This document shows positions 33,567 to 45,285 of a stretch of 64,000 bases of DNA, in pieces. This DNA comes from Rhexocercosporidium sp. MPI-PUGE-AT-0058 (taxonomy: Eukaryota > Ascomycota > Leotiomycetes > Helotiales), in contig JAGTJL010000005.1 of NCBI GenBank assembly GCA_020746875.1, positions 2,170,001-2,234,000 on the forward strand, read 5' to 3'. Both the position numbers and the translations under genes were made by a program. The notes below the pieces were generated by a model. It did no database searches. It was not told where the DNA came from and worked only from the letters and a program-made list of their open reading frames with translations. Numbering within the stretch: position 1 is the stretch's first letter; the number at the start of each line of letters is the position of its first letter.

Positions 33567-34692
33567 TCAGAAGATAACGTCAGCATCCTCAGACTCGCCC
33601 AATATGTCTCCACCTCCCTCGTTCTCCTTGTCGCTACCTTTGCCTTTGCCAGCAGCTGCTGCCTCTTTAGCCTCGCGCCTGATTCTCATTTCTTCGTCTT
33701 GAGCTGCTGTATCTCTCTGCTTCTTGCCTTGGACCTTCTTCAATCTGAAGAATTCTTCTCTGTCTAGTTCATCAAGCTCGGAGTTGATGTCTGATGCTGT
33801 CAGCGGGGTAGGTGCAGGTGGGGCTCCGGGACCCTACATTTGATGGTGTTTTCAGTTCTTGGAATGATTACATGCTCGCTGCTCGCTGTTAGTCTGTGTT
33901 GAGAACCTTTCGTCAACCAACTTACATGGCGTTAACTGTAGAACTTAGTAATGGTTTCAATCAAAATAGAGTATCTGAACTTACCTCTCCGGTTGACAAT
34001 CTTGATGACCTCGTCCAAGATTACGAATGCAGTCTGACCAGTCAGCCAAGAACTCTCGTCTGAAGCATATGTTCAACATACCTGCAGACTTGCAAGCTCT
34101 ACCAGTGTCTCCACAGCTCTAGCATAGGTCTCCCGACATCTCTGTACCTGCTGTCCACCCTTTCCAAGACCAGTCAAACCAAAGTCATTATTGCCCTCCG
34201 TTGTAAAGCTCTCGAATGCTGGCAAGAAGACACCAGAAACGTTCTCCTGCTTCGTTCGTACTCTGAATCGTGCCGACTTCGCGGATTCCTGAACCTGGTA
34301 ACCGATATCTCCTCCAACTGCATACGTAACTTCTGCCAACGAGAATGCCGCAATTTGCATGACCCTTCCCATCTTGCGTTTTGCTTCATCGATTCGTCTA
34401 GTGATTTCTGTGCAATATTAGGCCCGAAGTTCCTGGCTGGAAGCTCTTGTAAATACCTCGGAAACGTCTGTATGGTTGATTAGCTTTGGCTCAACAGCAA
34501 TTGAAATTGAACATACTTTGTCAAAGCTTCACTCTTTCTCTTCAACAGATCATGCCCGGTCTGAGCTCCCTTCAGCTTCGATTTCATGATCCCTAAAGAC
34601 TGCCGGGTAGGGAAGACAGCCTCTCGATTCTGTAGAGCTGTTAGCTTGGAGCTGAGCAGGGCATTCTAAATTCCTACGACTGCTCCAGACAT
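33567..34692 (-). CDS. VMA8: V-type proton ATPase subunit D
   Basis: Eight exons: 34692..34678, 34629..34517, 34467..34457, 34407..34082, 34033..33985, 33935..33926, 33878..33838 and 33790..33567. They total 789 nt, giving 262 residues, the usual length for this family. The seven introns are all 47-49 bp. Recovered blocks include REAVFPTRQSLGIMKSKLKG, MGRVMQIAAFSLAEVTYAVG, RFRVRTKQENVSGVFLPAFE and VNAIEHVIIPRTENTIKYIN; the last is split over four exons, one only 10 nt. Exon 3 is 11 nt. Subunit D forms the central rotor shaft of the V1 sector, coupling ATP hydrolysis to proton pumping into vacuoles and the Golgi. Residues 1-5 depend on the first donor (GTAGGA) and are the weakest part. It is divergent from SYF1, 322 bp apart. 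Confidence 0.94.
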
Positions 34693-35014
34693 ATTGGCGG
34701 TTGGCTGGACTCAGAAGGTTGTCTGGATTACTGCGTAAGTGAAGACACAAGATAGAAGGTCGTGAATTGGATGCAGCTGGTAGCTGCCGATAAGCTGCTG
34801 TCGAGCTGAAGCTCCCACTCCCACTCGATGGGACCCACTCTGATGTCTCTCTGCCTTGCGGCTTGGTGAGGCTGCAAGGCCACAGCGCTAACTTTGATTT
34901 CTCTTGAGACTCGTTCGCGACTTGCAGCGCGACAGTGCTATATCTCTCTTCACTCCCTCCCCTTCTCTCCTATTTTATTCACAGGTTGTCGCAAGATCTC
35001 ATAGCAGGCAGAGA
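34693..35014. promoter_or_regulatory. Bidirectional promoter region of VMA8 and SYF1
   Basis: 322 bp between two divergent start codons, with pyrimidine-rich patches toward SYF1. No TATA box is obvious. Confidence 0.5.
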
Positions 35015-37618
35015 ATGCCTGGTGAGCTTCTGCCAATCATGGCTGCTCCCAGCGTCTCGAAGTCGAAGCTGTCTCGAGCCAAAGCAGACTTATATCTTAT
35101 TGTAAGCAGCGGCAATTCCCTGGATTAAAGAGAATCGCTGACGCTATGGCAGTCCGAAGAAGATACAATCTATGAGCAAGACATCCTCCGAGACCTTGGA
35201 AGCACCAAACCGTGGCTAGCATACATCGAGTTCAAGTTTCAACATGGCACCGTTCTCGAACAGGCCTTCGTCCTCGAGCGAGCTTGCCGGCAGCTCCCAC
35301 GATCCTACAAGTTGTGGAAGATGGTACGGATCCTAATTCACAGTGGGATTGACACTATTGCTAATATATAATAGTACCTAACCCTCCGAATGAAGCATCT
35401 TGGAAAGCTAAATCCCGCCATCTTCAAATCCGAGTATGCGAAGGTTAACGCCCTGTACGAAAGAGCTCTGATACTTCTCAACAAAATGCCGCGGATATGG
35501 GAGATGTACCTATCATTCTTATTACTCCAGCCGCTTGTTACACTCACCCGTCGAACCTTCGATCGTGCACTCCGCGCTCTACCCATGACCCAACATAATC
35601 GCATCTGGGCGCTGTACCGACCTTTCGCAAACTCGGCATCTGGCCAAACCGCAATCAAGATATGGCGGAGATACATGCAAATACACCCGGAAGATGTGGA
35701 GGACTTCATCGAGCTGCTTGTTGAGATGGGTCACTACACTGAAGCTGTGAAGAAGTACATGGACATCCTGAACAACCCGAAATTTCGAAGCAAGAACAGC
35801 AAGGGTCATTATCAGCTGTGGATTGAAATGGTCGACTTGATCGTTGGGCATGCGAAGACTATTGAAACGGGGGATGAGGTGGGGATTGATGTGGATAAAA
35901 TCATTCGCAGTGGAATTGATCGGTTTGCGGATCAGAGGGGTCAATTATGGTCCGCATTGGCAACATACTGGATCAAAAGAGGAAGCTTCGAGAGGGCTCG
36001 CGACATCTTCGAAGAGGGAATTACCACGGTCATGACGGTTCGCGACTTCACACTCGTCTTTGATGCATATGTCGAATTCGAGGAGGCCATCACTGGCCAG
36101 TTGATGGATGATGCTGCTGCTCGGTCTGACAAGGGAATCGTGGACGAGAATCTGGATTTCGACTTGGACATACGCATGATGCGATTTGAGCAGCTGATGG
36201 ATCGACGGCCATTCTTGATCAACGATGTGCTACTGCGGCAGAATCCCAATAATGTTTCAGAATGGAACGTCAGGATAGGGTTATGGGGGGACAACAAGGT
36301 CGAAGTGGTGCAAGCATACACGGATGCAATTGCTGCTGTGCAACCCAAGAAGGCAGTGGGCCGATTCCACGAATTATGGGCCAACTATGCCAAATTTTAC
36401 GAGAAGGGTGGCGACATCCGCAATGCAAGGGTCATCATGGAGAAAGCTGTAAAGGTTCCCTTTAAGTCGGTGGCAGAACTCGCCGATATGTGGATCGAAT
36501 GGGCTGAAATGGAGTTGAGAAATGACAATTTTGACGAAGCCGTGAAGATTATGGCAAAGGCAGTTCAGGCACCAAAACGATCTACAGTCGACTACTTCGA
36601 TGAGACTCTTTCGCCTCAACAAAGAGTCCACAAAAGCTGGAAGCTATGGAGTTTCTACGTCGATCTTGTGGAAAGTGTCAGTACTCTTGATGAGACCAAA
36701 AAGGTGTATGAGAGGATATTCGAGCTTCGGATCGCAACACCACAGACTGTGGTCAACTATGCCAACCTCATGGAAGAGAACAAGTACTTCGAGGACTCGT
36801 TCAAGATCTACGAGCGAGGTCTTGACTTGTTCAGCTACCCAGTTGCCTTTGAACTCTGGAATCTGTACTTGACAAAGGCCGTGGATCGCAAGATTGGGAT
36901 TGAGAGACTAAGGGACTTGTTCGAACAAGCCGTTGAGGGCTGCCCACCGAAGTTCGCCAAAGTACTGTACTTAATGTACGGGAACCTCGAAGAAGAGAGA
37001 GGCTTGGCGAGACATGCTATGCGAATATACGAGCGCGCAACCCGAGCCGTCTCCGATGAGGACAGAGCAGATATGTTCAACTTTTACATCACCAAGTCAG
37101 CCTCCAACTTTGGTCTGCCATCAACAAGACCAATCTATGAACGCGCTATTGCGGCACTACCCGACAAAGATGCTCGGGATATGTGTCTCAAATTCGCAGA
37201 TATGGAGAAGCGACTCGGTGAGATCGACCGTGCAAGAGCCATCTACGGTCATGCATCGCAATTCTGCGACCCTCGTACCAGCCCCGACTTCTGGCAGAAG
37301 TGGGAGTCTTTCGAGGTTCAGCACGGAAACGAGGACACCTTCAAGGAAATGCTGCGTATCAAGAGAAGCGTACAGGCACAATACAATACCGACGTCAACT
37401 TCATCGCTTCGCAGGCACTGGCTCGTAGTCAAGCTCAGCCAGAAGGCGACACGGAAGAGGAACGAGCAGATGCTATGGCAGCACTAGAACGAGAGGCCAG
37501 AGCTCCTGTCGGCTTCGTCGCAGCCAGCACAGGCCCTCAAGCGGGCAACATGAAGGAACCTGCAATCGTAACCGCCAATCCCGATGCGATCGATGTAGAA
37601 GGTATGGACGACGATTAA
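35015..37618 (+). CDS. SYF1: Pre-mRNA-splicing factor SYF1 (HAT/TPR repeats)
   Basis: Exons 35015..35101, 35153..35323 and 35375..37618, all in phase 0, give 833 residues, matching the family. The N-terminus reads SEEDTIYEQDILRD then LGSTKPWLAYIEFKF, the standard opening of the SYF1/XAB2 HAT array. Repeats with W..Y...E-type helices run to about residue 760 (for example WKLWSFYVDLVESVSTLDET, and YERIFELRIATPQTVVNYAN). The C-terminal 70 residues are acidic and Ala-rich, ending in EGMDDD. SYF1 is a scaffold of the Prp19/NineTeen complex and acts in spliceosome activation. A second in-frame ATG lies at 35039 and could also be used. Nothing is odd about the gene. Confidence 0.96.
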
Positions 37619-38043
37619 GTTTCGGGAGGTATCACGGCAGCATTATGGAGTTTGGACACAGTCTGGCTGGATTCGGCCCATGCATAGGACGGCGTTTTTC
37701 AGGGGGTTCTTTTCTGCTTTCATAGGCAAGTGATGATTGCGCCTGTGATTGGAGCTTCAGATCATGAGCGGATGGGCGCTCTTTGTATGTATGCTATGTG
37801 AACCAGTGGTACAGTTGAGAAGAACACAAGCCAGACGTATCAAAAAAAGAAGAAAAAGGCAAATCAAAATCAACTCCTCCCAACCTCGCAGTTCGGCAAT
37901 CCTTCAGCCTTAACCTTAACACTTGGAGGACTTTTGATACACCTTTACTCCAGTAATCCACATTTTCCACATCCAATTCGCATGTCCCAATATGCGTACC
38001 GATTAGGAACGCTATTTCTTTCAGATATGCTCGTCGCAGTGCA
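37619..38043. other. Convergent 3' intergenic region
   Basis: 425 bp between SYF1 and the in-frame-TGA gene. Only presumed 3' ends. Confidence 0.45.
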
Positions 38044-38814
38044 TCACTCTTTCTCGCTTCTACTATTCCTCTTCCCAGTCATCCTCGCCCAACCCTTTTC
38101 AACAAAGTTAGCATGGTGTTCACCATCATGCTCATGATCTTTCTCCACATGACTATCCCGACTGCGCGGTGTAACTAGCGCCCTCCCTCTAGGATTCTGC
38201 GAACGACTCGGTGTTGATGGGGATTTTGGAGTATCTGTAGGAGAGTAATTTCAGCCAACGTCCTTGAGTCTTTCAATTTCCTCTTCTCGAGATAACAGCG
38301 CAAGCTGCTCAATACTCCTGCTGCCATTGGAGAATAAAAGCTGGAGACGAGCGGGAAAATACACACCTGATTCTTTACTCATTTTCCTTTCAGTCTTCTC
38401 GCACGCCCTCTCTGGTCTCTGCTCCTCCTCTCCGGCTCCTTCACCCCCGCTCTCATTCTCTCTCCCGTCTTTCGCTTCGAATGTAAACGGATTCTTCTCC
38501 GTCCCCGCTCCACCCCGTTGCGCAGCAAACGGGTCTTCACTTGACCTCGATGTGGGGCTGGAAACGGGAAATGGAGCTTGATCTGAATTAGGATATGGGT
38601 ATGCCGGAGTATCGAACTCTGAGCTGCCAGTTGGAGGTCCAGGAGAGTATCCTGTATTTATACGAGGGAAGCCTGATATGTTTTCTACAGAGGGAGAGGG
38701 GTATGGTAGTTCCGGCTCGTGGGTGCTGGTGGTGGATTGTGAGGCGGATGAGGTTGGTAGAGGTGAGGGTGCTAAAGACGTACCTGCTGCTCGTGGTGCT
38801 GTAGCGGATGCCAT
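38044..38814 (-). CDS. Low-complexity protein interrupted by an in-frame TGA
   Basis: From ATG 38814 the frame runs 187 codons to TGA 38251-38253. It carries a Ser/Pro/Thr-rich N-terminus, a NPFTFEAKDGRENES-type acidic stretch and a helical block SIEQLALLSREEEIERLKD. In the same frame, directly after the TGA, 68 further codons are open and protein-like: DTPKSPSTPSRSQNPRGRAL, then a His/Glu-rich stretch, then NFVEKGWARMTGKRNSRS, ending at TGA 38044-38046. No GT-AG intron of plausible size removes the stop. Either the stop is a recent nonsense mutation or sequencing error, or it is read through; the following bases are AAT, not the efficient CTA context. I do not recognise the family; the composition suggests an intrinsically disordered cytosolic protein. 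The coordinates cover both parts. Confidence 0.6.
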
Positions 38815-40045
38815 TGCGGTCTTCGTTATTTAGCTGAGTTGAGTGAAGATGAGTCGATTTGGAGATTTGAACTGAAGTGTTTATGATGAAGGAAAGAGGG
38901 GTAGTGTGAGGGGGTTCGTCAGACCCATTAAGGCAAATACATTAGACCAGAACTTCGCTCCGTTGCAATTTCAAGCTATCTAGATATTCACATGGTATTC
39001 AACAATAAAAGACCCCTAAAACGCCTCATTGACGTGACCGCTTCCAGTTCTGCACATCCATGCAGTGCAAATATGGCATTTGAGGAGCGGTGGATCAGAA
39101 CTAAGCAAAAATACAAGCACGAACCCGAGGAATGACGAAACCAATGCTACGCCTCCAATTCTATGCCCCTGTACAGCTTGCGATAGAGGCGACTTTCATC
39201 GATGGTGTTGCGGGCAGAGCTCTCATTGGAAGTGAGGATGACGTAGGGAATGCGAGGATGTGTAGCGACAGCGGGATATTTTGATTGTCAGGTGACTGAA
39301 GCGAGCGAGGGATTGGGAAATACGGCAGCGTAGTTGTGGCGTGATGTTTTGGTAGATTTGTCTACTTCGATGACGAGGAGTTTAATCTAAGATGATTTCA
39401 AATTAGGACCTAGTGCAGCCCAAGAAGAATTATGAGAGTGTTATTTTTGGCACGTACATTGTTTACCCCACCTGTAGCCATGTCAAGCCTTCCCGCTCCT
39501 ATCATCGTCAAGCCCTACATGACACTCTATTGTCAGTTCTTCAACAGTTATTCGGGTTCATAGTTGATGGATCAATTGTGCCGAAAATTGTCAAAACTGA
39601 TGAGCCGCTGTACTTCAAGATATGGCATTTTCCTAGCGTAAATCACTGATAGAATGGTTGTATCCTCAAGAGTCAAGATTCAGCGACGCAGTAAGCTATT
39701 TGGCATAGAAAAATCAAGAACGAGTTGCAAATTTCGTTGGAACGTTTCAATCTTCTAACTCGCGAGCTTTCACTGAAAGGGTAGCAAAATCACTTAACCA
39801 ACCTTATGATACATATCACACCTAATTATTTGATTTGGTATGGTACCAGAAAACATGATATGCATCGGCATTGCAGGACCTCTCCTATGCCATATCCGAC
39901 ATGGCAAAGATTCATTTTCTTCAAAAATTTATCTGAGAAGAAAGCTACTCAAATGAATAGTAAGTAACCTTAGCACCGTAGAGGAAGAAAACTATAAAGA
40001 TATAATTCAAGACTCCAGCGATACCACGAAGCCAGCAATCGTACC
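38815..40045. other. Intergenic region
   Basis: 1.2 kb, AT-rich between about 39380 and 40020. The few open frames are short and lack protein-like composition. Confidence 0.45.
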
Positions 40046-41147
40046 CTATCCACCTATGACACCACTACATGACTTCCCCCAATCCTCAAAAGTTGGATTT
40101 CCATCATGTATCAATGCTTTTGCCTCATCCTTCCAAGACTCGGTCTTCTGTAGCCAAGCCCGTTCCACACTCGAGAGAGGTATTTCATGGCACCTCACAC
40201 TTCTCTCAACACTTCTATCAAGAACCGATGCTGTCTGCTCTTTAAAGCGAAAACCTAACTCGTTCTGGGCAAAGGATTTAACGGAGCTCTGCGGTGTGTC
40301 AATATCAGAGCCAGTTCTGGACTTCATCGCGCCAAACGAAAGGCTGGGTGTATTACCTGCTGATGAATTCTCGATCTCTGTTGTAATTTTTGACGAACTT
40401 GGGTGAAGAGATAGATCGTCTCCGCTCGTGAAGCCTCCGAAGACGCGGCTTGCCCATTTAGGCTGTCTCTTCCAGTCCTCCACGGTAAATTGGATGGTGC
40501 AGCCTTGTCTGTCTTCCCAGATGCGTTTGCGGTATGCTGGAGTTGCGTCGCCGTTCTTGTCTAGCTTTCGGATCTGCTTCGGCGCGGGCGGAGACTTTCT
40601 CTTCGGGGGATTGGTGCCGTTGGCTGGCCCGTTGGTGTTGTTGGGGTCAGGGACTTGGGTTGAGCTGGGTGATAGGGAAGTGGTCGTGCGAGACGGGTCA
40701 GCTGAGGCGGGAGTCTGCTTGGTAGAGCGAGGTAGCTTTGTGGATAGATTGGGATTGGTGGAGGTAATTGGCTTTTCTGAGAGAGATGGGTTGACAGAGG
40801 GAGATAACTTCATCAGTGCGTTGATGACGGAGAAGGTAGAAGCTGTTTGCTTTGTGACCGGTCCCAGCTCAAGCCGATGAGCGCACTGCTGAATCATTAG
40901 CAGGTGTTTGTAGATTGTGGGCGTTGTTTGAACCTACCTTCGTCTTCTTCTTCCGGCAAGCTGTGCAAGCTGGTCCTTTCTTGGCCTTTGCCATCTTTGG
41001 CTTTGCTTCGACGCGCGCCTTCTTCGAAGCTGGTGGAGAAGTTGCTCCCTTGGTCTCAGGATTCGAGGAGACGCATCTCTTCTTGGTGACTTTTGAAGTT
41101 GCTGAAGCAGAGCCGGAGTCTTTGGGAACAGCGGGCACTGAACTCAT
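40046..41147 (-). CDS. Nuclear-type basic protein with half a Zn2Cys6 motif
   Basis: Exons 41147..40938 and 40885..40046, joined in phase 0 across a 52 bp intron, give 349 residues. An acceptor three bases earlier would add one Gln. The N-terminus is Lys/Ala/Ser-rich and basic. Residues 61-71 read CTACRKKKTKC, exactly the CX2CX6C first half of a fungal zinc cluster, followed by AHRLELG, but the second cysteine triad (CX5-12CX2CX6-8C) is absent. The intron falls just before the third cysteine, as it often does in zinc-cluster genes. A Ser/Thr/Pro/Asn-rich linker (about residues 100-165) leads to a C-terminal region with RKRIWEDRQGCTIQFTVEDW and PKWASRVFGGFTSG, which looks conserved. Nuclear location is inferred. 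It could be a degenerate zinc-cluster regulator or a distinct family. Confidence 0.78.
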
Positions 41148-41796
41148 ATTGAAATGAAGTATAGAATCGAGTTTGGCTCGTGATGAATATGCTGTTGGTT
41201 GTAGGAAGTTTTGTTTGGAAATGGTGTTGAGAATGAACAGAGCAGTATCTGGTTGGAATTATGAATTAATTATGTAGTGACCGGAGTTGAAATACAATAG
41301 GATTGAATCATAATAGGATTGAATCATAATAGGATTGAATCACAATAGGTAGGAAGTCCACAGCGGTTCCTGAATTAAGCGAAGTTGAAAAGGGGCGAGT
41401 ATCATTCACGACAGCGACCAAACTGGAGCCCGTGACCATCTACCTTGTGCATCTAGGATAAATGAAGGTCAAGCAGAAACATAGAACTTATTCTCTTCAT
41501 GTTTCTTTACATTTCAATTCGTTACTCATTACATATTGATGAGATGCGTCAACGCTGCAAAGAAAAACATCGCTCAACTGCTAAAGAAGAAAACATAGAA
41601 ACGAGACCCGATACTTAAGAAGACCGTCCGAAAGAAGTACAACGCGTAAGCCATCCAAGATCCTTCCGTGCGATGAATCAATCGTAGACATGCTTCCCAT
41701 AGGACCTTCAACTTTCAAAGCCGGTGAACCTTCTAAAACTACCATGACAACAATTGTGTTGCAAAACATCGCACATGTCGCTGCTTTGCAATCAGA
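41148..41796. other. Intergenic region with 16-base tandem repeat
   Basis: 650 bp upstream of the half-zinc-cluster gene and downstream of the Cys/His-repeat gene. Only the tandem repeat is recognisable. Confidence 0.5.
41296..41349. repeat. Three-plus copies of a 16-base unit
   Basis: AATAGGATTGAATCAT repeated three times (the last copy ends in C) plus a 6-base partial copy, about 150 bp upstream of the half-zinc-cluster gene's start. Confidence 0.9.
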
Positions 41797-43158
41797 TCAG
41801 AGGCCTCCTTCATCCCCATCCCCTTCGCCTTCCCCATCTTTCTTCTTTTCCTCAACATCTTGGATCTTTTTCGTCCCCTTGCGGCCGCGTCGTTTGATAG
41901 CTTCGTTTACTGCAGCCTCCATTTGTCGACGAGAAGGGTCTTGATCCGCAGGACGGTAAATATTCATGTTTCCAAATAGCCTTCGAGCTTCTTCCTGGGC
42001 GTCCGGAGCGACATTAAGTCCGTGAGAAACGCCTTCAATGTAAGCGCGGCCATAGGCTGTATTAATATTTTGTTGTGTGGACTGCCTTCGCCGCGGAGCT
42101 TTGCTCGTCGCGAGTGGTATGAGTGCCTGGACATTGTGATTTTGGCAAGTAGTTCCACTCGCTGAATCTCGCCAGTTGAAGCAACGATCATGAGAGCACG
42201 TATGGTCTTCGCAGTACCGACCTCGATCAAAACGAGCCTTAAAACAGTTCTCCTCGCAACAGGTGTGGGCATCACAACATGGGGCTCCTCTCACAATTTC
42301 TGAGCCACATTTGTAGCTATCAACAGTCCACCGACAAGTGTGGGATTTGCAGAACAGATAGCCGGACTCGTCCGTAAGCGACTGAGGACAGCCTTCCGTG
42401 TTGCATGTATGGTCGCTGCAGCATTCGCCGTCCCCTGAATTAGGATATCGACAGTTAGGATATGAGCACCTGCATGAATCACAGTACTGGCCCGCGGTAC
42501 GACAGCAATTTGTGCATCCAGGGCATTTGTGATGAGTGCAGAACTTGGAGCCCTCGATCACTCCTTCAGAACAAGGGGTATGAGTCCAATGGCAACAGTG
42601 GCGTCTACAAAAATCCTGACCATGTGGCATCTGGACCCTTTTACATCCTTCAAAGTAGCAAACATGGTATGCACACGCCCGAGATCCTGGGTAGTCCTCG
42701 GATTCTAAAGAACAGCCTTGCATCTGGCATAAATGGGCTTCGCAAACTGCCGCATCTCCCTGTTGGGGACGAGGACATCCGGTGCGCGAGCACATGTGAT
42801 ACTCGCAGTGGTTGCTGTTGAGATGTCTGATGTTTGAGCAGTTGCTCAGCCTGCATTTATGCCTTCTGCAGCCCGGTGTGTATCCTGATGAGGAACGAAA
42901 GTCAGAACAAGATGGACACAATCAAACTACGAACCATGATATCTATCACTGCAATAATTGAATGAGGCTTGAAAAAAAACAAGAAGACTTACCAAGATTC
43001 TGAGAACCACATGCTGAATAAGTGCAAATGTGATTCTCGCACCATGACTTCCCACTTTGGCTGAGCTTCTCGCAACTACTTGCCTGGCATTTGTGATGAC
43101 GGCAATAAGAATATCCTCTCAAGCATCGGTTGTGACAGCTTGTAGACGCACACGTCAT
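41797..43158 (-). CDS. Tandem Cys/His mini-module protein (about 14 repeats)
   Basis: Exons 43158..42993 and 42884..41797, joined in phase 1 across a 108 bp intron, give 417 residues. Residues about 3-303 are an unbroken array of about 14 units of 19-25 residues with consensus C-x(3-6)-C-x(8-15)-C-x2-H-x-C. Examples are QASSCEKLSQSGKSWCENHI, SRTGCPRPQQGDAAVCEAHL and CEENCFKARFDRGRYCEDHT. The intron interrupts unit 3 without breaking the pattern. The last unit lacks its final Cys. The tail (304-417) is basic then acidic (KKKDGEGEGDGDEGG). The spacing strongly suggests zinc binding. It recalls Cys/His-rich repeats in some plant and oomycete proteins, but I cannot name the family. There is no signal peptide, so it is probably intracellular. 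The start is the ATG at 43158; an upstream open frame is not protein-like. Confidence 0.85.
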
Positions 43159-45285
43159 GTTGCTGAATGTAGACTTGGTGATGATAGAATAGAGAAAGGC
43201 CTTTCTGTAGATGATGATTACAGAAGGCGGAATGGAGCGGATATCCCAAGATATAGGAGGATGTCTAGGCTGAAGCAGGCAGGATACCTGAATTCCTCTC
43301 ACACAGATATTCCATTGTGAGAAGAATGGGTGTAGCGAGCTTGCGAGGGGTGGTTCCACGTAAAATCGCATCGAACATGTTGGGCTGAGTCGGGCAGCAA
43401 GTAGCTGGAGCCTGGCGTCAAGAATTTGCTCTGCGTGAACTCGTATTCGGCTTATACTTCTCAAGCCACCAAAAAACTGGGCTTTAAGTCTGGAGATGCC
43501 ACCGAAAGCTGGGTAGCAATACAGTGCCGGGGTCGTTGTTGATATATAAGCCTGGCCAATGACAATCCCCCTTTCATAAAGTGCTCCCGCAAACCGGGCG
43601 AGGACATGCAGCCTTGCGAGCCTTGCGTAACCAAGCGGCTTATGATACCAGTATTATGAAGCACTGCGTACTGCAACAGGCTGGAAGGCGGAGCTTTGCG
43701 GAAAAGCGAATTCGAGTTTTTGAATATTTATGTAATGTTATCGAGTCGGATTGAGCGCATCAAAGCCTCCTCACATGTCCACAAGCCAGAGATCATGATC
43801 TCAAACATCATTAGACACCCGAAAACCATCGGGCCGTTCGTGTTCTGATGCATTGGAGCTTCTCATGACCAAGTAAAGCCGTACCCAGCACATCAATGTG
43901 CAAAAACGCGAAATCATGCCGATGTCCCCCAAAGCTACAGCCCCACGCCATTCGTAACCCATCTCATTACAAATGATAATCAAGAGAGAACATAATGTCA
44001 GATAATCGTCAGTAGATACGAGCAACGAAAGAGGCAAAGTAGACCGAGAACCTATTGCACACAAGACATGCTTCGAGCCGCACCAGAAGGTTCGTTCCTC
44101 AGGGGCCAAAAGGATCAAAGTCGAAAATCGACCCGAAGTCATTCGTAGGATACTGTCCGAAGCCCAGATCCACCACATCGTAGTCAACAGCTGACCCAAG
44201 AATATTCCCAGCCTGAGGCTAACCGATATGTTTTTTTTCGAGAGACTTGTCATTTTCAAATAATGTTGCAGACTGGGTTACACAAAAAGTCAAAAAGGAG
44301 AGGAAGGTCAAATATCACCTATCTACCCTGTTATAAGAAGAAGGCATAAATTATTACATATTTTATCACGAAATTGGCAAAGCAAGACAGAGAACATAGA
44401 ATCCCAGTGCACTCACCCTACCAAATGTACATAGCAGAAAAGCGCAATTATTGAGCGGGCGGTGGGCAAGCGAAAGAATGAGTCAAAAAACCACACTGTC
44501 GATAAACTCACCCAGCTGAGGACAGCAATAACGTAGGCGAATTATTAGCACCATATCGATATAACTGTGAGGTACATTAGATATGCCCGTCACTTCATAA
44601 GGATATAGACTTAATCGAGTAGTAAGAAATACTCGCGCGGACATGTCGCTGTAATACTTGAGGTAGTTGACATGCTAAAACTACGGACTGACGGACTCGA
44701 ACAAGAACCGAAGATTTACAAACACCACCTTGCGAGGACCTTGAAGATCGCGAAGAGCTAAGATTTGCAAAACGAGACAAGATAGCAAAGCAAAGAAAAG
44801 GAAGGAGAGCAGTAAAATTTCCGAGTCTCGTCACTAGACGACCACAACGCACAAACCTACACAAGCAGAGTTGGAAATGGCACTTGCCAACCCCATACAC
44901 CAAATAAAGTGAACAACACTCAAGTCACTCAAGCGTCTTGTAAAAATGAGGCAAATACCATCCAAATCTATACAAGATCCACCTGGTTTTCTCCCACCAC
45001 CGCGCTATCTATGTCGCACTATGCTTTTGAAATAGCAGTGCTGCTTACTTGCTTCTTCATCCTCTATTCTCATCCCATCTCTCTTTCTTTCTCTCTTTCG
45101 TCTTCCCTCACGTTCATACAAGCCATTCCAGATTCCCATCTCAGTAGAAGAAATCCTTGCTTTTGTACAACCAGACCAGATGAACAAATATCGTACATCC
45201 CCACATCCTTCGGTGTCTTCCTACTTTCCACTATCCGTCATCACATCGCACCTCACCTCACTCATATAGATAGAACCGCCCCTCT
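43159..45285. other. 2.1 kb intergenic region
   Basis: Upstream of the Cys/His-repeat gene and downstream of the Arf exchange factor gene. A minus-strand frame of about 150 codons at 43801-44259 has hydrophobic segments but no splice or family support, so it is not called. Nothing else is seen. Confidence 0.4.

Noticed and set aside
43801..44259. 152-codon minus-strand frame with hydrophobic segments
   Set aside because: Looks partly membrane-like but has no conserved motif, no intron structure and unusual Trp/Met/Cys content; kept out as unproven.
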